Source: Arthrobacter sp. M4 (GTDB lineage Bacteria; Actinomycetota; Actinomycetes; Actinomycetales; Micrococcaceae). Taken from it: DNA of 64,000 bases. Positions within the stretch are counted from its first letter, which is position 1, and each line of letters opens with the position of its first letter. A program made the translations under genes and the position numbers. Shown here piece by piece: positions 30,937 to 39,846 of this stretch. The notes beneath the pieces were generated by a model. That model saw nothing but the letters and a program-made list of their open reading frames with translations. It searched no databases and was not told the DNA's origin. The stretch lies in contig NZ_JAIWYX010000016.1 of assembly GCF_020251205.1 (NCBI RefSeq), forward strand, positions 1 to 64,000, read 5' to 3'.

Positions 30937-32163
30937 ATGCCACGGGGACAACGCCCCGCTGCTGCCCTTCGGACGGCAATGACAGGCTTGCTGGTATTGG
31001 CTACCTGTCTTTCCGGCTGCGTTGCCGGGAACGATCCTGCACGTTCCGCATCGAGTGCCCGGGCGGCAATCCAGCCGCTCACTGCCCGCGAAACCTCGTC
31101 CTTGGACGGTTTCGCCCGCCGGCTGGCTGATACCGGGACCCTGGCTGTCGCCGTCGAAGTCCGGGCCTCCGGCCGCACCTGGGCAGGCGCGTACGGGCAC
31201 CAAAATCTGGAGGCCCTCTCCCCTGCGCGGCCAGCGGACCGCTTCCCCATCGCGCGGCTGACGGAAACCATGGTGACGGTTTCGCTCCTGAAGCTCGTGG
31301 AGGAAGGCACGGTTGCCCTCGACGATCCCGTAGCGCGGCACCTGCCGGACTTCAACGACCTGGTCCACCCTCCGGAAGCTGTCACCGTGCGGCAACTTGT
31401 CCAGCACACTGCCGGACTCCCGGAGTTCCTCACGCCCCTCCTTCGCGGAAAGTCGCTGAGCGAAGCCCTCTCTAAACGGATCAGTACCGAGGAAGCCCTT
31501 CGGCTGGCTGGCTCGGAGCCGTGGCGGACCACCATCATCCACACCTACCGCTATTCGACGTCCGACTATTTGGTCTTGTCCCGCATCGTCGAAAAATACC
31601 GGGGCAAGCCGATTTCCGATGTCCTGGATGCCGACATCTTCCAGCCGCTTGGCCTGCGGAGAACAGCGATCATGGGGTCTCCCGCCGCGGCACAGGGACC
31701 GCGGGACGTCCGCGGTTTCGCGCTCGACGGCGGCACGTTCCTGGACGTGACCCGCCCAGCTGTCCTCATTGGCTCGGGCGCCTCCGGCGCCGTCTCCAAT
31801 GCCACTGAAGTCAACGACTTCTTTGCCGCTTTGCTGGGCGGCCGGCTTCTGCGCCCCGAAACGCTGAAAGACCTGAAAACAGGCAACCCGGCCTACGTTG
31901 GACTCGGCGTCACGCAGTGGAGCGACACCTGCGCCGGAGGCTATTACTACGGCCAATCGGGAGAGGTGTGGGGCTTCGGCGCAGTTTCCATGTCCAGCGC
32001 AGACGGAACACGCCAAGTTACGGTGTTGCTCGCCTACCCGCCGGCCCCTGTTCCCGACCCCTACGTGTCTACAGTCAGGCCGTTACTGGTGGAGGTTCAA
32101 GGGCGGGCCCAGGATGTCCTCAACGGACTCTGCCCTGGCGAACCCGTGCGTCGAATGCCCTAG
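30937..32163 (+). CDS. Beta-lactamase-fold lipoprotein with substituted catalytic motifs
   Basis: The protein (408 aa) has a lipoprotein signal (helix LLVLATCLSGC, lipobox Cys28) and a serine-beta-lactamase/class C fold (COG1680): FPIARLTETMVTVSLLKL, VTVRQLVQHTAGLPEF, YRYSTSDYLVLSRIVEK and GQSGEVWGF. In active members the first motif is S-x-x-K; here it reads Arg107-Leu-Thr-Glu110. YSN has become YST (206-208), and the HxG/HTG near the end is QSG. All three motifs are thus lost, so the protein should be catalytically dead and may bind peptides or cell wall. The start ATG 30937 has GGAGGAG upstream; the frame from 30868 adds 23 residues that would bury the signal. It is extracytoplasmic and membrane-anchored. 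Confidence 0.82.
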   Translation: MPRGQRPAAALRTAMTGLLVLATCLSGCVAGNDPARSASSARAAIQPLTARETSSLDGFARRLADTGTLAVAVEVRASGRTWAGAYGHQNLEALSPARPADRFPIARLTETMVTVSLLKLVEEGTVALDDPVARHLPDFNDLVHPPEAVTVRQLVQHTAGLPEFLTPLLRGKSLSEALSKRISTEEALRLAGSEPWRTTIIHTYRYSTSDYLVLSRIVEKYRGKPISDVLDADIFQPLGLRRTAIMGSPAAAQGPRDVRGFALDGGTFLDVTRPAVLIGSGASGAVSNATEVNDFFAALLGGRLLRPETLKDLKTGNPAYVGLGVTQWSDTCAGGYYYGQSGEVWGFGAVSMSSADGTRQVTVLLAYPPAPVPDPYVSTVRPLLVEVQGRAQDVLNGLCPGEPVRRMP

Positions 32164-32355
32164 CGGGCTCGGCCCAAGCCGCTCCCGCAACCCGCCGGGG
32201 AAGCATGCTCTGGTGCCGTGGCTTTTCGATACCCGCAAGTGTCATATGATTTTCCGGTACGGTTTAGCAGAGGGCCGTTGGACATCTCATCCTTCCGGCT
32301 CCTCGCTTGTCCCTGCGGCAGCGTGGGCTCCTTTTGCCGGCACGATCAGACCGAA

Positions 32356-33114
32356 ATGAAACGGCAAGCAACCGTGGCCAGCCTCACGCACGCAAACGAT
32401 TCGCCCAACAACGATCATCTACAGGAACTGGTACTCCAAAGCACCGATGTGGAGGATTTCCTCCACGAGCTCGCGCGCATGTCTTCACGCAATCTCTCGG
32501 AGCCGGATGACGTTGTGCTGTGCGGCATCACCCTCCTCAGGCACCGGAAGGCCGCCACCGTGGCCAGCAGTTCCGCGGAGGCGCAGGCCATGGACGAAAT
32601 CCAGTACGCGGTGGGCGACGGCCCGTGCATGACGGCGTCGCGTGAGCAGGTTATGGTCCACATCCCGGACCTGGAGCAACACGACCGCTGGCCCCGATAC
32701 GCAAAAACCATCCTGGACCACGGGGTGCGTTCCATCCTCGCCGTTCCATTCGCCTTGGAAGGCGAAACCCGCGCAGCCCTGAACTTCTACTCGCACAGGC
32801 CTGGACGCTTTGATGAAAAGGCCCGGGAACTGGCCCAGGACTTCGTTATGCAAACATCCACGGCGCTGAAGCTTGCCGTTCGTTTTGCCCATCACAACGA
32901 GGCGGCAGCAAACCTGCGCGCGGCCCTGGAGTCCCGGACGGCCATCGACGTCGCCGTAGGCATCATCATGGCGCAGAACCGGTGCAGCCAGGACGAGGCG
33001 TTCACCATCCTCAAGTCGGCTTCCAATTCCCGGAACATCAAGCTGCAGGACGTTGCGTCCGCCATCGTAGAGGCGCTGGGCCACGGCCCGGCAAAGACGC
33101 ACTACGAGGAGTAG
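32356..33114 (+). CDS. GAF and ANTAR domain regulator
   Basis: The protein (252 aa) has a GAF sensor domain (about residues 20-165, ITLLRHRKAATVASSSAEAQ, YAVGDGPCMTA, SILAVPFALEG) and a C-terminal ANTAR RNA-binding domain (about 185-240, LRAALESRTAIDVAVGIIMAQNRCSQDEAF). ANTAR proteins bind paired hexaloop RNA hairpins and act as antiterminators; the GAF part senses a small molecule. The frame opens at GTG 32218, but GAF-like sequence starts only after ATG 32356; neither has a clear ribosome site. It is convergent with the histidine kinase 15 bp away, which is not its usual operon partner. Target RNAs are not visible nearby. Confidence 0.85.
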   Translation: MKRQATVASLTHANDSPNNDHLQELVLQSTDVEDFLHELARMSSRNLSEPDDVVLCGITLLRHRKAATVASSSAEAQAMDEIQYAVGDGPCMTASREQVMVHIPDLEQHDRWPRYAKTILDHGVRSILAVPFALEGETRAALNFYSHRPGRFDEKARELAQDFVMQTSTALKLAVRFAHHNEAAANLRAALESRTAIDVAVGIIMAQNRCSQDEAFTILKSASNSRNIKLQDVASAIVEALGHGPAKTHYEE

Positions 33115-33129
33115 CCCATCTGCCCTGCG

Positions 33130-34902
33130 CTATTCGGCCATTACTTCCTGGTTAGCGGGAGCGGTGGGAATCGTGAAGGTTACCTTTGTGCCTTTGCCCG
33201 GGGTGCTCGTCAGCTCGATGGTGCCACCGTGGCCTTCGACGATTGTTTTGCTGATGGGAAGGCCCAGGCCCGCTCCGGGGATGGCCGTTTCCATGGCCCT
33301 GGAGGCACGGAAGAACTTGGTGAAGGCCTGTTCCTGCTCCTGGGCGTCCATGCCGATTCCGGAGTCGGCCACAGTGCATTCCAGGAAACCGTCTTCAACG
33401 TGCGCGGATACTCTTACCAGTCCGCCGTCCGGGGAGTACTTGATCGCGTTGGACAGCAGGTTGTCCAACACCTGGCCTATCCGGTTGGGGTCGAGTTTGG
33501 CTGGCAGCGGCCTGTCGGCGTCCAGGGCGAAGTGCACTCCGTTGGCGGCCGCGTGGGGTTTGGCGCTGCTCAGCGACCTGGCAACGATGTCCGCAAAGTC
33601 GGTGTCTTTGAGGTTCAGTTCCACGCCCCCGGAAGCCACCGAGAGCAGGTCGTTCACCAGGTTCAGCAAGCGTGTGGCGTTCCGTTCGATGACCTCAAGG
33701 CTGGCACGGGCTTGGTCGGGGTCGGGCTCGTCAAATGCCAACTCCAGGTAACCCAGGATCGACGTGAGCGGGGTTCGGAGTTCGTGCGAGATCGTGGCAA
33801 CAAAATTGTCCTTGGCGCCCAAGGCGTTCACCAAGGCGGTCACGTCTGTGAAGGCGATGACCGATCCGGCGACGCTGCCGTCGTCGTCCTTGAGGGGCCG
33901 CGCCGTCCCGGAAAAGGCGCGCCGGTCACGACCGTTCCCGATCCAATACAACTCGTCCGAGAAGGCTTCGCCCCGGGCTGCCCGGCGGACAGGGTCAGTG
34001 CGCACGTCAATGGGTGTTTGGCCGTCCGCGAGGAACACCACTGAAGCTGCGTTGCCGCCGTCGGGCCCTGCATTAGCGCTGGTGCGTACGCTGCTCAGGC
34101 CCTTATTCCCGGCACGTCCTCTGTCCTCTGTCTGGCTACCCTTACCCTGGGAATCTGCGCCCTCCTCCGCGGCCCGCTCGCCTATTCGCGCCCGCTCAGC
34201 GAGCAGGCGCCTGTTGACCAGGACGTCATTGCCGTCGCTGTCCACAACCCAGACGCCAACGCTGACAGTCTCGACGACGGTGTCCAGGAGCCGCTGGCGC
34301 TCCCAGCTTTGCTGATACAGCTGCTGCAAATCCCGGTCCTTGCTTTCCAGCGTCTCGCGCTGCCTGACCACGCTCTTCGCCACGACGTGGGCTGTGAGTG
34401 CCACTGCACCGATGACAGTCGGCAAAACGATGACGTGCACCTGCTCACGAGGAGAGAGGGAGCCTCCTTCGAAAAGGAAGTGTGGAACAAGCGCAGTCAC
34501 CACGGAGGACACAACAGCCAATAGCACCCGGACCCTGCTGGTGCTCACGGCGAGCCAGATCACTGGGAAAACGATGAGCAGGCCAACCACGGCCAGTTCA
34601 GAACCGCCGCGCTCGTACGTCGCCCCCAGGGCTAGGCAGTCCATGAGGGGAATCACCAGGAAACTGCCCTCCGGCAGCCTGTGCCATGGGACGGCCAGGG
34701 TGGCCACAAAGATCAGGATGTGCGGAACCAGGGTGAGGCGGAACGTCGGGTCGTCCATCGTTTCCGGAGTGAACCATTCCGTGACCGCCACGATGATCAC
34801 CATGGTGATGGTCAGGGGCAGTTGGCACAGGACTACGCTGGAGCGCAGCCCAATACGCTGGAAATAACGCTCCAACGGCAGGAAAACTGAGGTATCTCGC
34901 AC
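33130..34902 (-). CDS. Orphan membrane histidine kinase with PAS domain
   Basis: The protein (about 590 aa) has five to six membrane helices (residues 20-185; LPLTITMVIIVAVTEWF, LVVIFPVIWLAV-like segments), a coiled-coil linker (QRETLESKDRDLQQLYQQ), a PAS domain (VSVGVWVVDSDGNDVLVN, split by a low-complexity insert), HisKA with phospho-acceptor SHELRTPLTSI, and HATPase_c with NLLSNAIKYSP, DSGIGM and GAGLGLPISKTIVEGHGG. It is a sensor kinase autophosphorylated on the HisKA histidine. No response regulator is adjacent. The start is taken as GTG 34902; the frame goes to 35067 but those 55 residues look non-coding, and no ribosome site is clear. Confidence 0.87.
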   Translation of the reverse strand: MRDTSVFLPLERYFQRIGLRSSVVLCQLPLTITMVIIVAVTEWFTPETMDDPTFRLTLVPHILIFVATLAVPWHRLPEGSFLVIPLMDCLALGATYERGGSELAVVGLLIVFPVIWLAVSTSRVRVLLAVVSSVVTALVPHFLFEGGSLSPREQVHVIVLPTVIGAVALTAHVVAKSVVRQRETLESKDRDLQQLYQQSWERQRLLDTVVETVSVGVWVVDSDGNDVLVNRRLLAERARIGERAAEEGADSQGKGSQTEDRGRAGNKGLSSVRTSANAGPDGGNAASVVFLADGQTPIDVRTDPVRRAARGEAFSDELYWIGNGRDRRAFSGTARPLKDDDGSVAGSVIAFTDVTALVNALGAKDNFVATISHELRTPLTSILGYLELAFDEPDPDQARASLEVIERNATRLLNLVNDLLSVASGGVELNLKDTDFADIVARSLSSAKPHAAANGVHFALDADRPLPAKLDPNRIGQVLDNLLSNAIKYSPDGGLVRVSAHVEDGFLECTVADSGIGMDAQEQEQAFTKFFRASRAMETAIPGAGLGLPISKTIVEGHGGTIELTSTPGKGTKVTFTIPTAPANQEVMAE

Positions 34903-35142
34903 GTCAGGACCCCACCCCCGCAGCCTATACAAAGTCCAACCCAGGCCTCTTGAGAGGACCGACTGACGACAGCATAACTGCGCCGCCGGAGGTTGGCGAC
35001 TACATCGGGCCCCAGGAAAGTTTCTCAGAAAATATTTACGGACCCGTGACTTTTCCGGGGAAGGCATCGATTACGACAGTGTAGGCCGCACCGGCGGCCA
35101 AGTTGTCCAAAGCTCTTAGAGACCGATTCCCTGGAGGGTCGA

Positions 35143-35805
35143 ATGTCCTTTTTCACCGCGCTTGTCACCAGCAAAGTAGCTGCCGGAGCACTGGCCGCCG
35201 GCACGCTCGCAGTCGGTGGCACCACTGCTGCCGCCTACGCCGGTTCCCTTCCCGAGGCCCTGCAGCAGAGCGCCCACGACGTCATCGGTGCTCCTGCCCC
35301 CGCCGCTTCCGCAGCCAAGAAGGCAGCAGCCGAGGCTGTCGAGAAGGCTGAGCAGGCCAAGGCCGACGCACAGGACAAGGCCAACGAGGCAAAGGACTCC
35401 GTGGAAGGCGCCGTCAACGACGTCACCAAGGCACTGCCGACCGGCCCGGACCTGACCGGCCCCGCTGCTGTCGGTCTGTGCAACGCCGCTGCCAAGGGCG
35501 GCCTGGGCGCCGACTCCACTTCCTACAAGTCCCTGGTTGTCGCCGCCAAGGGTGCTGCAAACATCACCGTCTTCTGCCAGAACGTTGGCGTGCCGGGTGT
35601 TTCCGCCGATAAGGCTGCAGGCAACGTCTCCGTGAACGCCGATGTCAACGTCGACGCTGCCGTGAAGGGCAACGTCCCGGCTGCTCCGAAGCTGCCCTCC
35701 GATGTCCAGGTTCCCGAGCAGCCCAAGGTTCCGGCAGTCTCCGAACTCCCCTCCAAGGCCAAGGACTCCGCGTCCGAACTGCCGACTACGGCTCCGCGCC
35801 AGTAG
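35143..35805 (+). CDS. Secreted Ala-rich protein, next to sigma/anti-sigma genes
   Basis: The protein (220 aa) begins with a signal-like hydrophobic N terminus (VTSKVAAGALAAGTLAVGG) and cleavage likely after AYA. Residues 55-95 are an Ala/Lys/Glu-rich helix (AKKAAAEAVEKAEQAKADA) typical of a coiled coil; 120-150 hold two cysteines (VGLCNAA, VFCQNV) that could pair; the tail is Pro/Val-rich. I do not recognise a function. It lies 202 bp before an ECF sigma factor and its putative anti-sigma, on the same strand, so it may be part of their regulon or their envelope input. A good Shine-Dalgarno (GGAGGG) precedes ATG 35143. Confidence 0.72.
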   Translation: MSFFTALVTSKVAAGALAAGTLAVGGTTAAAYAGSLPEALQQSAHDVIGAPAPAASAAKKAAAEAVEKAEQAKADAQDKANEAKDSVEGAVNDVTKALPTGPDLTGPAAVGLCNAAAKGGLGADSTSYKSLVVAAKGAANITVFCQNVGVPGVSADKAAGNVSVNADVNVDAAVKGNVPAAPKLPSDVQVPEQPKVPAVSELPSKAKDSASELPTTAPRQ

Positions 35806-35814
35806 TCCCCTTGA

Positions 35815-35831
35815 TGGGGGTTTAGCCCCCA
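35815..35831 (+). terminator. Short hairpin after the secreted protein gene
   Basis: TGGGGG-N5-CCCCCA (35815-35831), 9 bp after the stop, followed by GC-rich sequence with GGCCGGCC. No T-run. Confidence 0.45.
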
Positions 35832-36007
35832 CAGGGCCGGCCGGTGTCCGGCGCGAGAATCCCCCCTCCCGCGCTGGGCGCCGGCTGGCCCTTAAGGAAC
35901 GGCCCAGGTGGACCGGGCACCAGACGGGCCAGGCACAAGATGAGCCAGGGCCGGAGGGGGCTACCAAAGAACCCGCAGCAGCGCTCTGCGGTAAGAACGG
36001 CGGTTGA

Positions 36008-36562
36008 GTGGAGACATTGACGGAGCGGACCACGGCTGCGGTAGACACCGCGGTCCCATCCTCGGCATTTGCCCAGGCGTACACCGAGCTCTCCCCTGCC
36101 GTCTTGGGCTACCTGCGGGCCCGCGGCGTCGATGATCCCGAGGCCGTCACCCAGGATGTTTTTATGGCCTTGTACCCTCGGATGTCATCCGTCACAGGAG
36201 GGTCCGCCGGGCTCCGAACCCTGGTCTTCAGCATTGCGCACGCCCGATCCGTCGATTTTCACCGCAGGCAGGGCAGGCAACCGAACACGGTCCAACACGA
36301 CCCAGCCGCTGACCCGCGCGTCACCGAATCCGCGGAGGAGCAAGCCATTGCCCGTGGCGTGGGAGGCTACGCCCGGGAACTGCTGGAGTCCCTCAGCGAG
36401 GACCAGCGAGAAATCCTCACCCTGCGTGTGGTGGCCGACATGTCCCTTGAGGACACCGCCGCAGTCACGGGCAAGACCGTAGGAGCCGTCAAACAATTGC
36501 AGCGCCGGGCACTGACCGGGCTGCGCAACCGCCTCTCAAAGAAAGGCGAGGGAGAACGATGA
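36008..36562 (+). CDS. ECF-type RNA polymerase sigma factor
   Basis: The protein (184 aa) has sigma-70 region 2 (AFAQAYTELSPAVLGYLRARGV, then DPEAVTQDVFMALYPRM) and region 4 (LESLSEDQREILTLRVVADMSLEDTAAVTGKTVGAVKQLQRRAL). It directs RNA polymerase to stress or envelope genes. Region 2 has the RSVDFHRRQGRQP loop in place of the usual WLYRIARN. The start is GTG 36008; no strong ribosome site is visible. Its stop overlaps the next gene by 4 bp (ATGA), the classic sign of sigma and anti-sigma coupling. Confidence 0.88.
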   Translation: METLTERTTAAVDTAVPSSAFAQAYTELSPAVLGYLRARGVDDPEAVTQDVFMALYPRMSSVTGGSAGLRTLVFSIAHARSVDFHRRQGRQPNTVQHDPAADPRVTESAEEQAIARGVGGYARELLESLSEDQREILTLRVVADMSLEDTAAVTGKTVGAVKQLQRRALTGLRNRLSKKGEGER

Positions 36563-37470
36563 CCACCAGAAACGCATTTGGCGAAGCCGCTGCTGCCGAC
36601 AGCCGTGCAGCTGACGACAGCCGCGCCATCGAAGCGTTGTTGGCCGGCAATGACCTGGACCACGAGGATGCCGCCGCTCTCCGCCCCGTCCTGTTGGAGC
36701 TCCGCGGCCTGATCGCAGAAGAACCTCCTGCCCCGTCGCCGGATCTGGCCGCACTACTTGAACTGCCCGACGGCGCCTGGCCGGGACTGCCCGACGCCGA
36801 GGCAGCCGCCGGCGAGCCGACAGCTGTTTTGGGCATCCACGCCTCCAGCCCCGCGCCAACTGCTGCCCTGGAAACTGCTGCCCTGGACACTGCTGCCCTC
36901 GACATGGAGGGAACGGCACGCGACGATGCGACCGTCGTCGACCTCGCCTCGCGGGACTTTACGGCCCGAAGGCTGGCACATCAGTCCAGGACTGCCCGCG
37001 CCTGGAAGCCGGGCCGCGCTGCCCTGACCGCGGCCGCCGTCGTGGTTTCCCTCGGAGCCGCGGCCGGTGCTGCGGCAGCCGCTGACGGCGATTTCCTGAA
37101 TAAGACGGCTGACAACATCGCGGTAATCGTCGGAACACTGACGAATACCCGGCCTGCACCGCCTGCTCCGAAACCGCATGAGCAGCCAATCCAGCAGCCG
37201 GGCAACACCTATCCCGGCGACAGCAGGCCGTCCACTCCGTCAGGGCATCCGACTGAGTCTTCGACCCCGAGCCCCAGCGCTCCGGTCCCGGGGGTTGACT
37301 CGACAGTCACGAAAGTCCCCGGCCACGACAGGCTTCCCAAGCTTCCCGATCCCCCGCACGGCGGTGTTCCGCCGGTCCTGCCAACGGAACTGCCTGCGGT
37401 CCCAACCATCCCGGGCGGGGACCCCTTGAAGGGGGCTGGCGAGGGATCCCAGGCTCCGGGCAAAGGTTAG
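36559..37470 (+). CDS. Membrane-anchored anti-sigma-like protein
   Basis: The protein (303 aa) has an acidic, Ala/Asp-rich cytoplasmic part (residues 1-150; EALLAGNDLDHEDAAALRPVLLEL), one membrane helix (GRAALTAAAVVVSLGAAAGA, about 154-175) and a long Pro/Ser/Thr-rich outer tail (PAPKPHEQPIQQPGNTYPGD). No ZAS motif (HxxxCxxC) is present. Translational overlap with the sigma gene and the topology support an anti-sigma or sigma-associated sensor role. Three 15-bp repeats encode TAALE/D (36859-36903). Its stop overlaps the convergent epimerase stop (TTAG). Confidence 0.72.
   Translation: MTTRNAFGEAAAADSRAADDSRAIEALLAGNDLDHEDAAALRPVLLELRGLIAEEPPAPSPDLAALLELPDGAWPGLPDAEAAAGEPTAVLGIHASSPAPTAALETAALDTAALDMEGTARDDATVVDLASRDFTARRLAHQSRTARAWKPGRAALTAAAVVVSLGAAAGAAAAADGDFLNKTADNIAVIVGTLTNTRPAPPAPKPHEQPIQQPGNTYPGDSRPSTPSGHPTESSTPSPSAPVPGVDSTVTKVPGHDRLPKLPDPPHGGVPPVLPTELPAVPTIPGGDPLKGAGEGSQAPGKG
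36859..36903 (+). repeat. In-frame 15-bp repeat in the anti-sigma-like gene
   Basis: Three 15-bp units of ACTGCTGCCCTGGAM encode TAALE, TAALD and TAALD in the cytoplasmic portion. Confidence 0.85.
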
Positions 37471-38339
37471 TCTTCGGTGGGCGTCGTCCGGTTGGAGTGG
37501 TAGGTCCGCCAGCTGTGCTCGGGCTGGTAGCCAAGGAGCCGCTTGGCCTTGTCGATGGAGAGCATTGTTTGGTGCTCACCCAGTTCCTTGACCACGCTCA
37601 CGTTGGGGAAGACCTCGGCGGCCAATGACGCACTGGAACGGCCCATCACCGTGTCGTCTGCCGCGATAATGAACGTCTCGAAACCCGGCGTGGTGTACTC
37701 CAGCGCACGGGCAACGGCCTGCGCCCCGTCCCGGCCGTCGATGTAGCCCCACAGGTTCCACTTACGGGCCCTGGCGTCTGCGTCGAAGGAAGGGAAGGCG
37801 TCGTAGTCCTCCGAGTCCATCACGTTGGAGAATCGCAGCGCGGTGATGCTCAACTCAGGGTCCCAGCGCGTCAACTGGATGGCCATCTGCTCTTCGAGGT
37901 GCTTGACCAGGGAATAGGTACTCTCGGGTCGCGCCGCGTACTCTTCGTCCACGGGGATGTAGGGAGGGTCGACGTCGAACGGCAGTCCCAGCACCGTCTC
38001 GCTGGAGGCGTACACCACCTTTTTGATGCCGGCGCGTCGGGCCGCCTGGAACACGTTGTAAGTGGAGAGCATGTTGTTCTCGAAAATGGCGGCGTCCGGA
38101 GCCAAGCCCGGCGCAGGGATTGCCGCAAGGTGGACGATCGCATCAAAACCGGTGTGGCGGTCATCCAGGCCCAGGATCACGTCCAGCACCTGGCCATAGC
38201 TGCGCAGGTCCACGCTGACAAAACCGCGGCCTTTCTGCCCAACGCGGTCCAGGTTCAACACCTGATGCCCGTCCTGGGACAAGCGCCGGACCACGCTCCG
38301 GCCGAGCTTCCCGCTTCCGCCTGTTACTGCAATCCTCAT
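37467..38339 (-). CDS. NAD-dependent epimerase/dehydratase family protein
   Basis: The protein (290 aa) is an extended SDR: GGSGKLGRSVVRRLSQDG (residues 7-24) binds the dinucleotide, VHLAAIPAPG, YASSETVLG and YSLVKHLEEQ give the S, Y and K catalytic set. The C-terminal part has YIDGRDGAQAVARALEY. Such enzymes act on nucleotide sugars or lipid-linked sugars; the substrate is unknown. It lies just before the exopolysaccharide locus but on the other strand and does not need to be part of it. The start is ATG 38339. Its TAA overlaps the stop of the anti-sigma-like gene by 4 bp. Confidence 0.85.
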   Translation of the reverse strand: MRIAVTGGSGKLGRSVVRRLSQDGHQVLNLDRVGQKGRGFVSVDLRSYGQVLDVILGLDDRHTGFDAIVHLAAIPAPGLAPDAAIFENNMLSTYNVFQAARRAGIKKVVYASSETVLGLPFDVDPPYIPVDEEYAARPESTYSLVKHLEEQMAIQLTRWDPELSITALRFSNVMDSEDYDAFPSFDADARARKWNLWGYIDGRDGAQAVARALEYTTPGFETFIIAADDTVMGRSSASLAAEVFPNVSVVKELGEHQTMLSIDKAKRLLGYQPEHSWRTYHSNRTTPTED

Positions 38340-38569
38340 GATGGCTCCTCTGATAGCTAGGGTCTGCGTTCCACCCTAGAAGCGGAAGGGTGCCGAAGAC
38401 AGCCCCTAAGCATGGCCCAGCGGATCCTAGGCAGGGCTGCCGACCCTACGGACAACGTGGCTCCATGGGCGCCATGAACCCTGCTGATCAACCAGCAGAC
38501 CGTCGCCACGCTGACCAGAATGCTGTCCCGGTCGCCGCCGGGCACACACCGGGCACACGCTGGGCACAA

Positions 38570-38604
38570 CCGGGTTCCCCCTTGGGGAGCCCGGCCCTTA
38601 CACT
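38570..38604 (+). promoter_or_regulatory. Hairpin and likely leaderless promoter of the GT4 gene
   Basis: CCGGGTTCCCC/GGGGAGCCCGG (38570-38580 and 38584-38594, one wobble) is followed by TACACT (38599-38604), a good -10 whose end is 6 nt before the ATG at 38611. The gene has no ribosome site, so a leaderless transcript is likely. Three GGGCACA repeats lie just upstream (38540-38568). Confidence 0.45.
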
Positions 38605-38610
38605 CATGCA

Positions 38611-39846
38611 ATGAAGCTTCTGTATATTACAGAAAGCATGCCAACACGCGATCCGGTGCACGGCGACGGCAGCTCCATGATTCCCTTTGAGCTCCTGCAC
38701 AACCTGCCGGAAGACGTTGCCGTGACCCTCCTGACGTACTCAGGACCGGCAGAGCTCGGCGCCGATGTCAGGGAATGCTGCGAAGCCGTTCGGATTCTCC
38801 CGCCACGGGCCCGAAACCTGGCCTTTGTCCGCTCCTTTTTCGGCCTGATCGGGCTTGGCAAGCAACAGCGGGCCACGCGGGAGGCAATGGCGGCCACCGC
38901 AGAACTCTCCGAACGCCATGACGCCACCCTGATCCACGGGCCGCATGCACTCGTCCTGGCGAGAAAGGTACGCGGTCCCCTAGTCCTGCAAACCGTGGAT
39001 CCCTGGTCCATCAGGGCAGGCATGGACCGTGCCTTGGTTCCACTTCCCCTGCGGCCGGCATACCGCCTGCGCGAACTCGTGGCGCTACGGGCCGAGCGAC
39101 GCCTCCCAGCACGGGCCAGGCTGCTCACGGTGGGCGCCCAGGACGCGGTCGAATGGTCCCGGCGCTTGAAGCGGGATGTCCGGAGCATACCCAACGGCGC
39201 CCACCACGCCGCGCGCCGCGGCCCCAGGCAGGGCAGTCCCGTGGTGTGCTTCGTTGGGAGCCTGAACTACGGGCCGAACATCGACAGCGTCAATGTCCTC
39301 ATCGGCAAAATCGCGCCACGCGTCTGGGACAGGGTTCCAGACGCGAAGTTCGTGATCGCAGGCCGCCAGCCCGTGCCGGCAGTGCTGGAGCTGGCGGGCC
39401 CGTTGGTGGAAGTCCTCGCCAACGTTCCTTCAGTGGTGGACATTTTTCACAATGCCGATGTGGCCGTCTTCCCGGACGAGCACGGAGTAGGCATCCGAAA
39501 CTCCGTCCGCGAAGCGCTGGCCGCGGGCACTCCAGTGGTGGCTACTCCCGTGGCCGCCAGGGAGCAGGAACCGCATCCACTGTTGTTCGTCGAGGAAGAC
39601 ACCGGGAAGCTCGTGGAACTGATTGTGGGTCAGCTGACTGGCCGCGCGGCCTTGCAGGGACAGGTAAGCGATCCAACAGGCGCTGAAGCAGTCCGACCCG
39701 TTACAGCCGTCCGACCCGTTACAGCCGTCCGACCCGTTACAGCCGTCCGAACCTGGCAGGACGTCGCGCAGGAATACGTTGAAGAGCTCAAGCTAGCCAT
39801 CGCCGCCGACGGAAGTCCGGCGCTTCGTGGAACGTCCTCGGCATGA
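38611..39846 (+). CDS. GT4-type glycosyltransferase
   Basis: The protein (411 aa) is a GT-B glycosyltransferase of the GT4 family. It begins LLYITESMPTRDPVHGDGSSM, with later PVVCFVGSLNYGPNIDSVNVL and EHGVGIRNSVREALAAGTPVVATPVA, the donor-binding E-x7-E-like part. It would add a sugar to a growing exopolysaccharide. There is no ribosome site and a -10 box 6 nt before the ATG, so the message is probably leaderless. It is coupled to the flippase gene by ATGA overlap. Near the C terminus three 18-bp units encode VRPVTA (39691-39744). Confidence 0.85.
   Translation: MKLLYITESMPTRDPVHGDGSSMIPFELLHNLPEDVAVTLLTYSGPAELGADVRECCEAVRILPPRARNLAFVRSFFGLIGLGKQQRATREAMAATAELSERHDATLIHGPHALVLARKVRGPLVLQTVDPWSIRAGMDRALVPLPLRPAYRLRELVALRAERRLPARARLLTVGAQDAVEWSRRLKRDVRSIPNGAHHAARRGPRQGSPVVCFVGSLNYGPNIDSVNVLIGKIAPRVWDRVPDAKFVIAGRQPVPAVLELAGPLVEVLANVPSVVDIFHNADVAVFPDEHGVGIRNSVREALAAGTPVVATPVAAREQEPHPLLFVEEDTGKLVELIVGQLTGRAALQGQVSDPTGAEAVRPVTAVRPVTAVRPVTAVRTWQDVAQEYVEELKLAIAADGSPALRGTSSA
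39691..39744 (+). repeat. In-frame 18-bp repeat in the GT4 gene
   Basis: Three identical copies of GTCCGACCCGTTACAGCC encode VRPVTA three times, in a loop before the C-terminal helix. A fourth unit begins (GTCCGA) and diverges. Confidence 0.92.

Noticed and set aside
35059..35085. ECF-type promoter GGAA...GTGT before the secreted protein gene
   Set aside because: The -35 and -10 likeness is weak and not repeated before the sigma operon; not strong enough to list as a feature.
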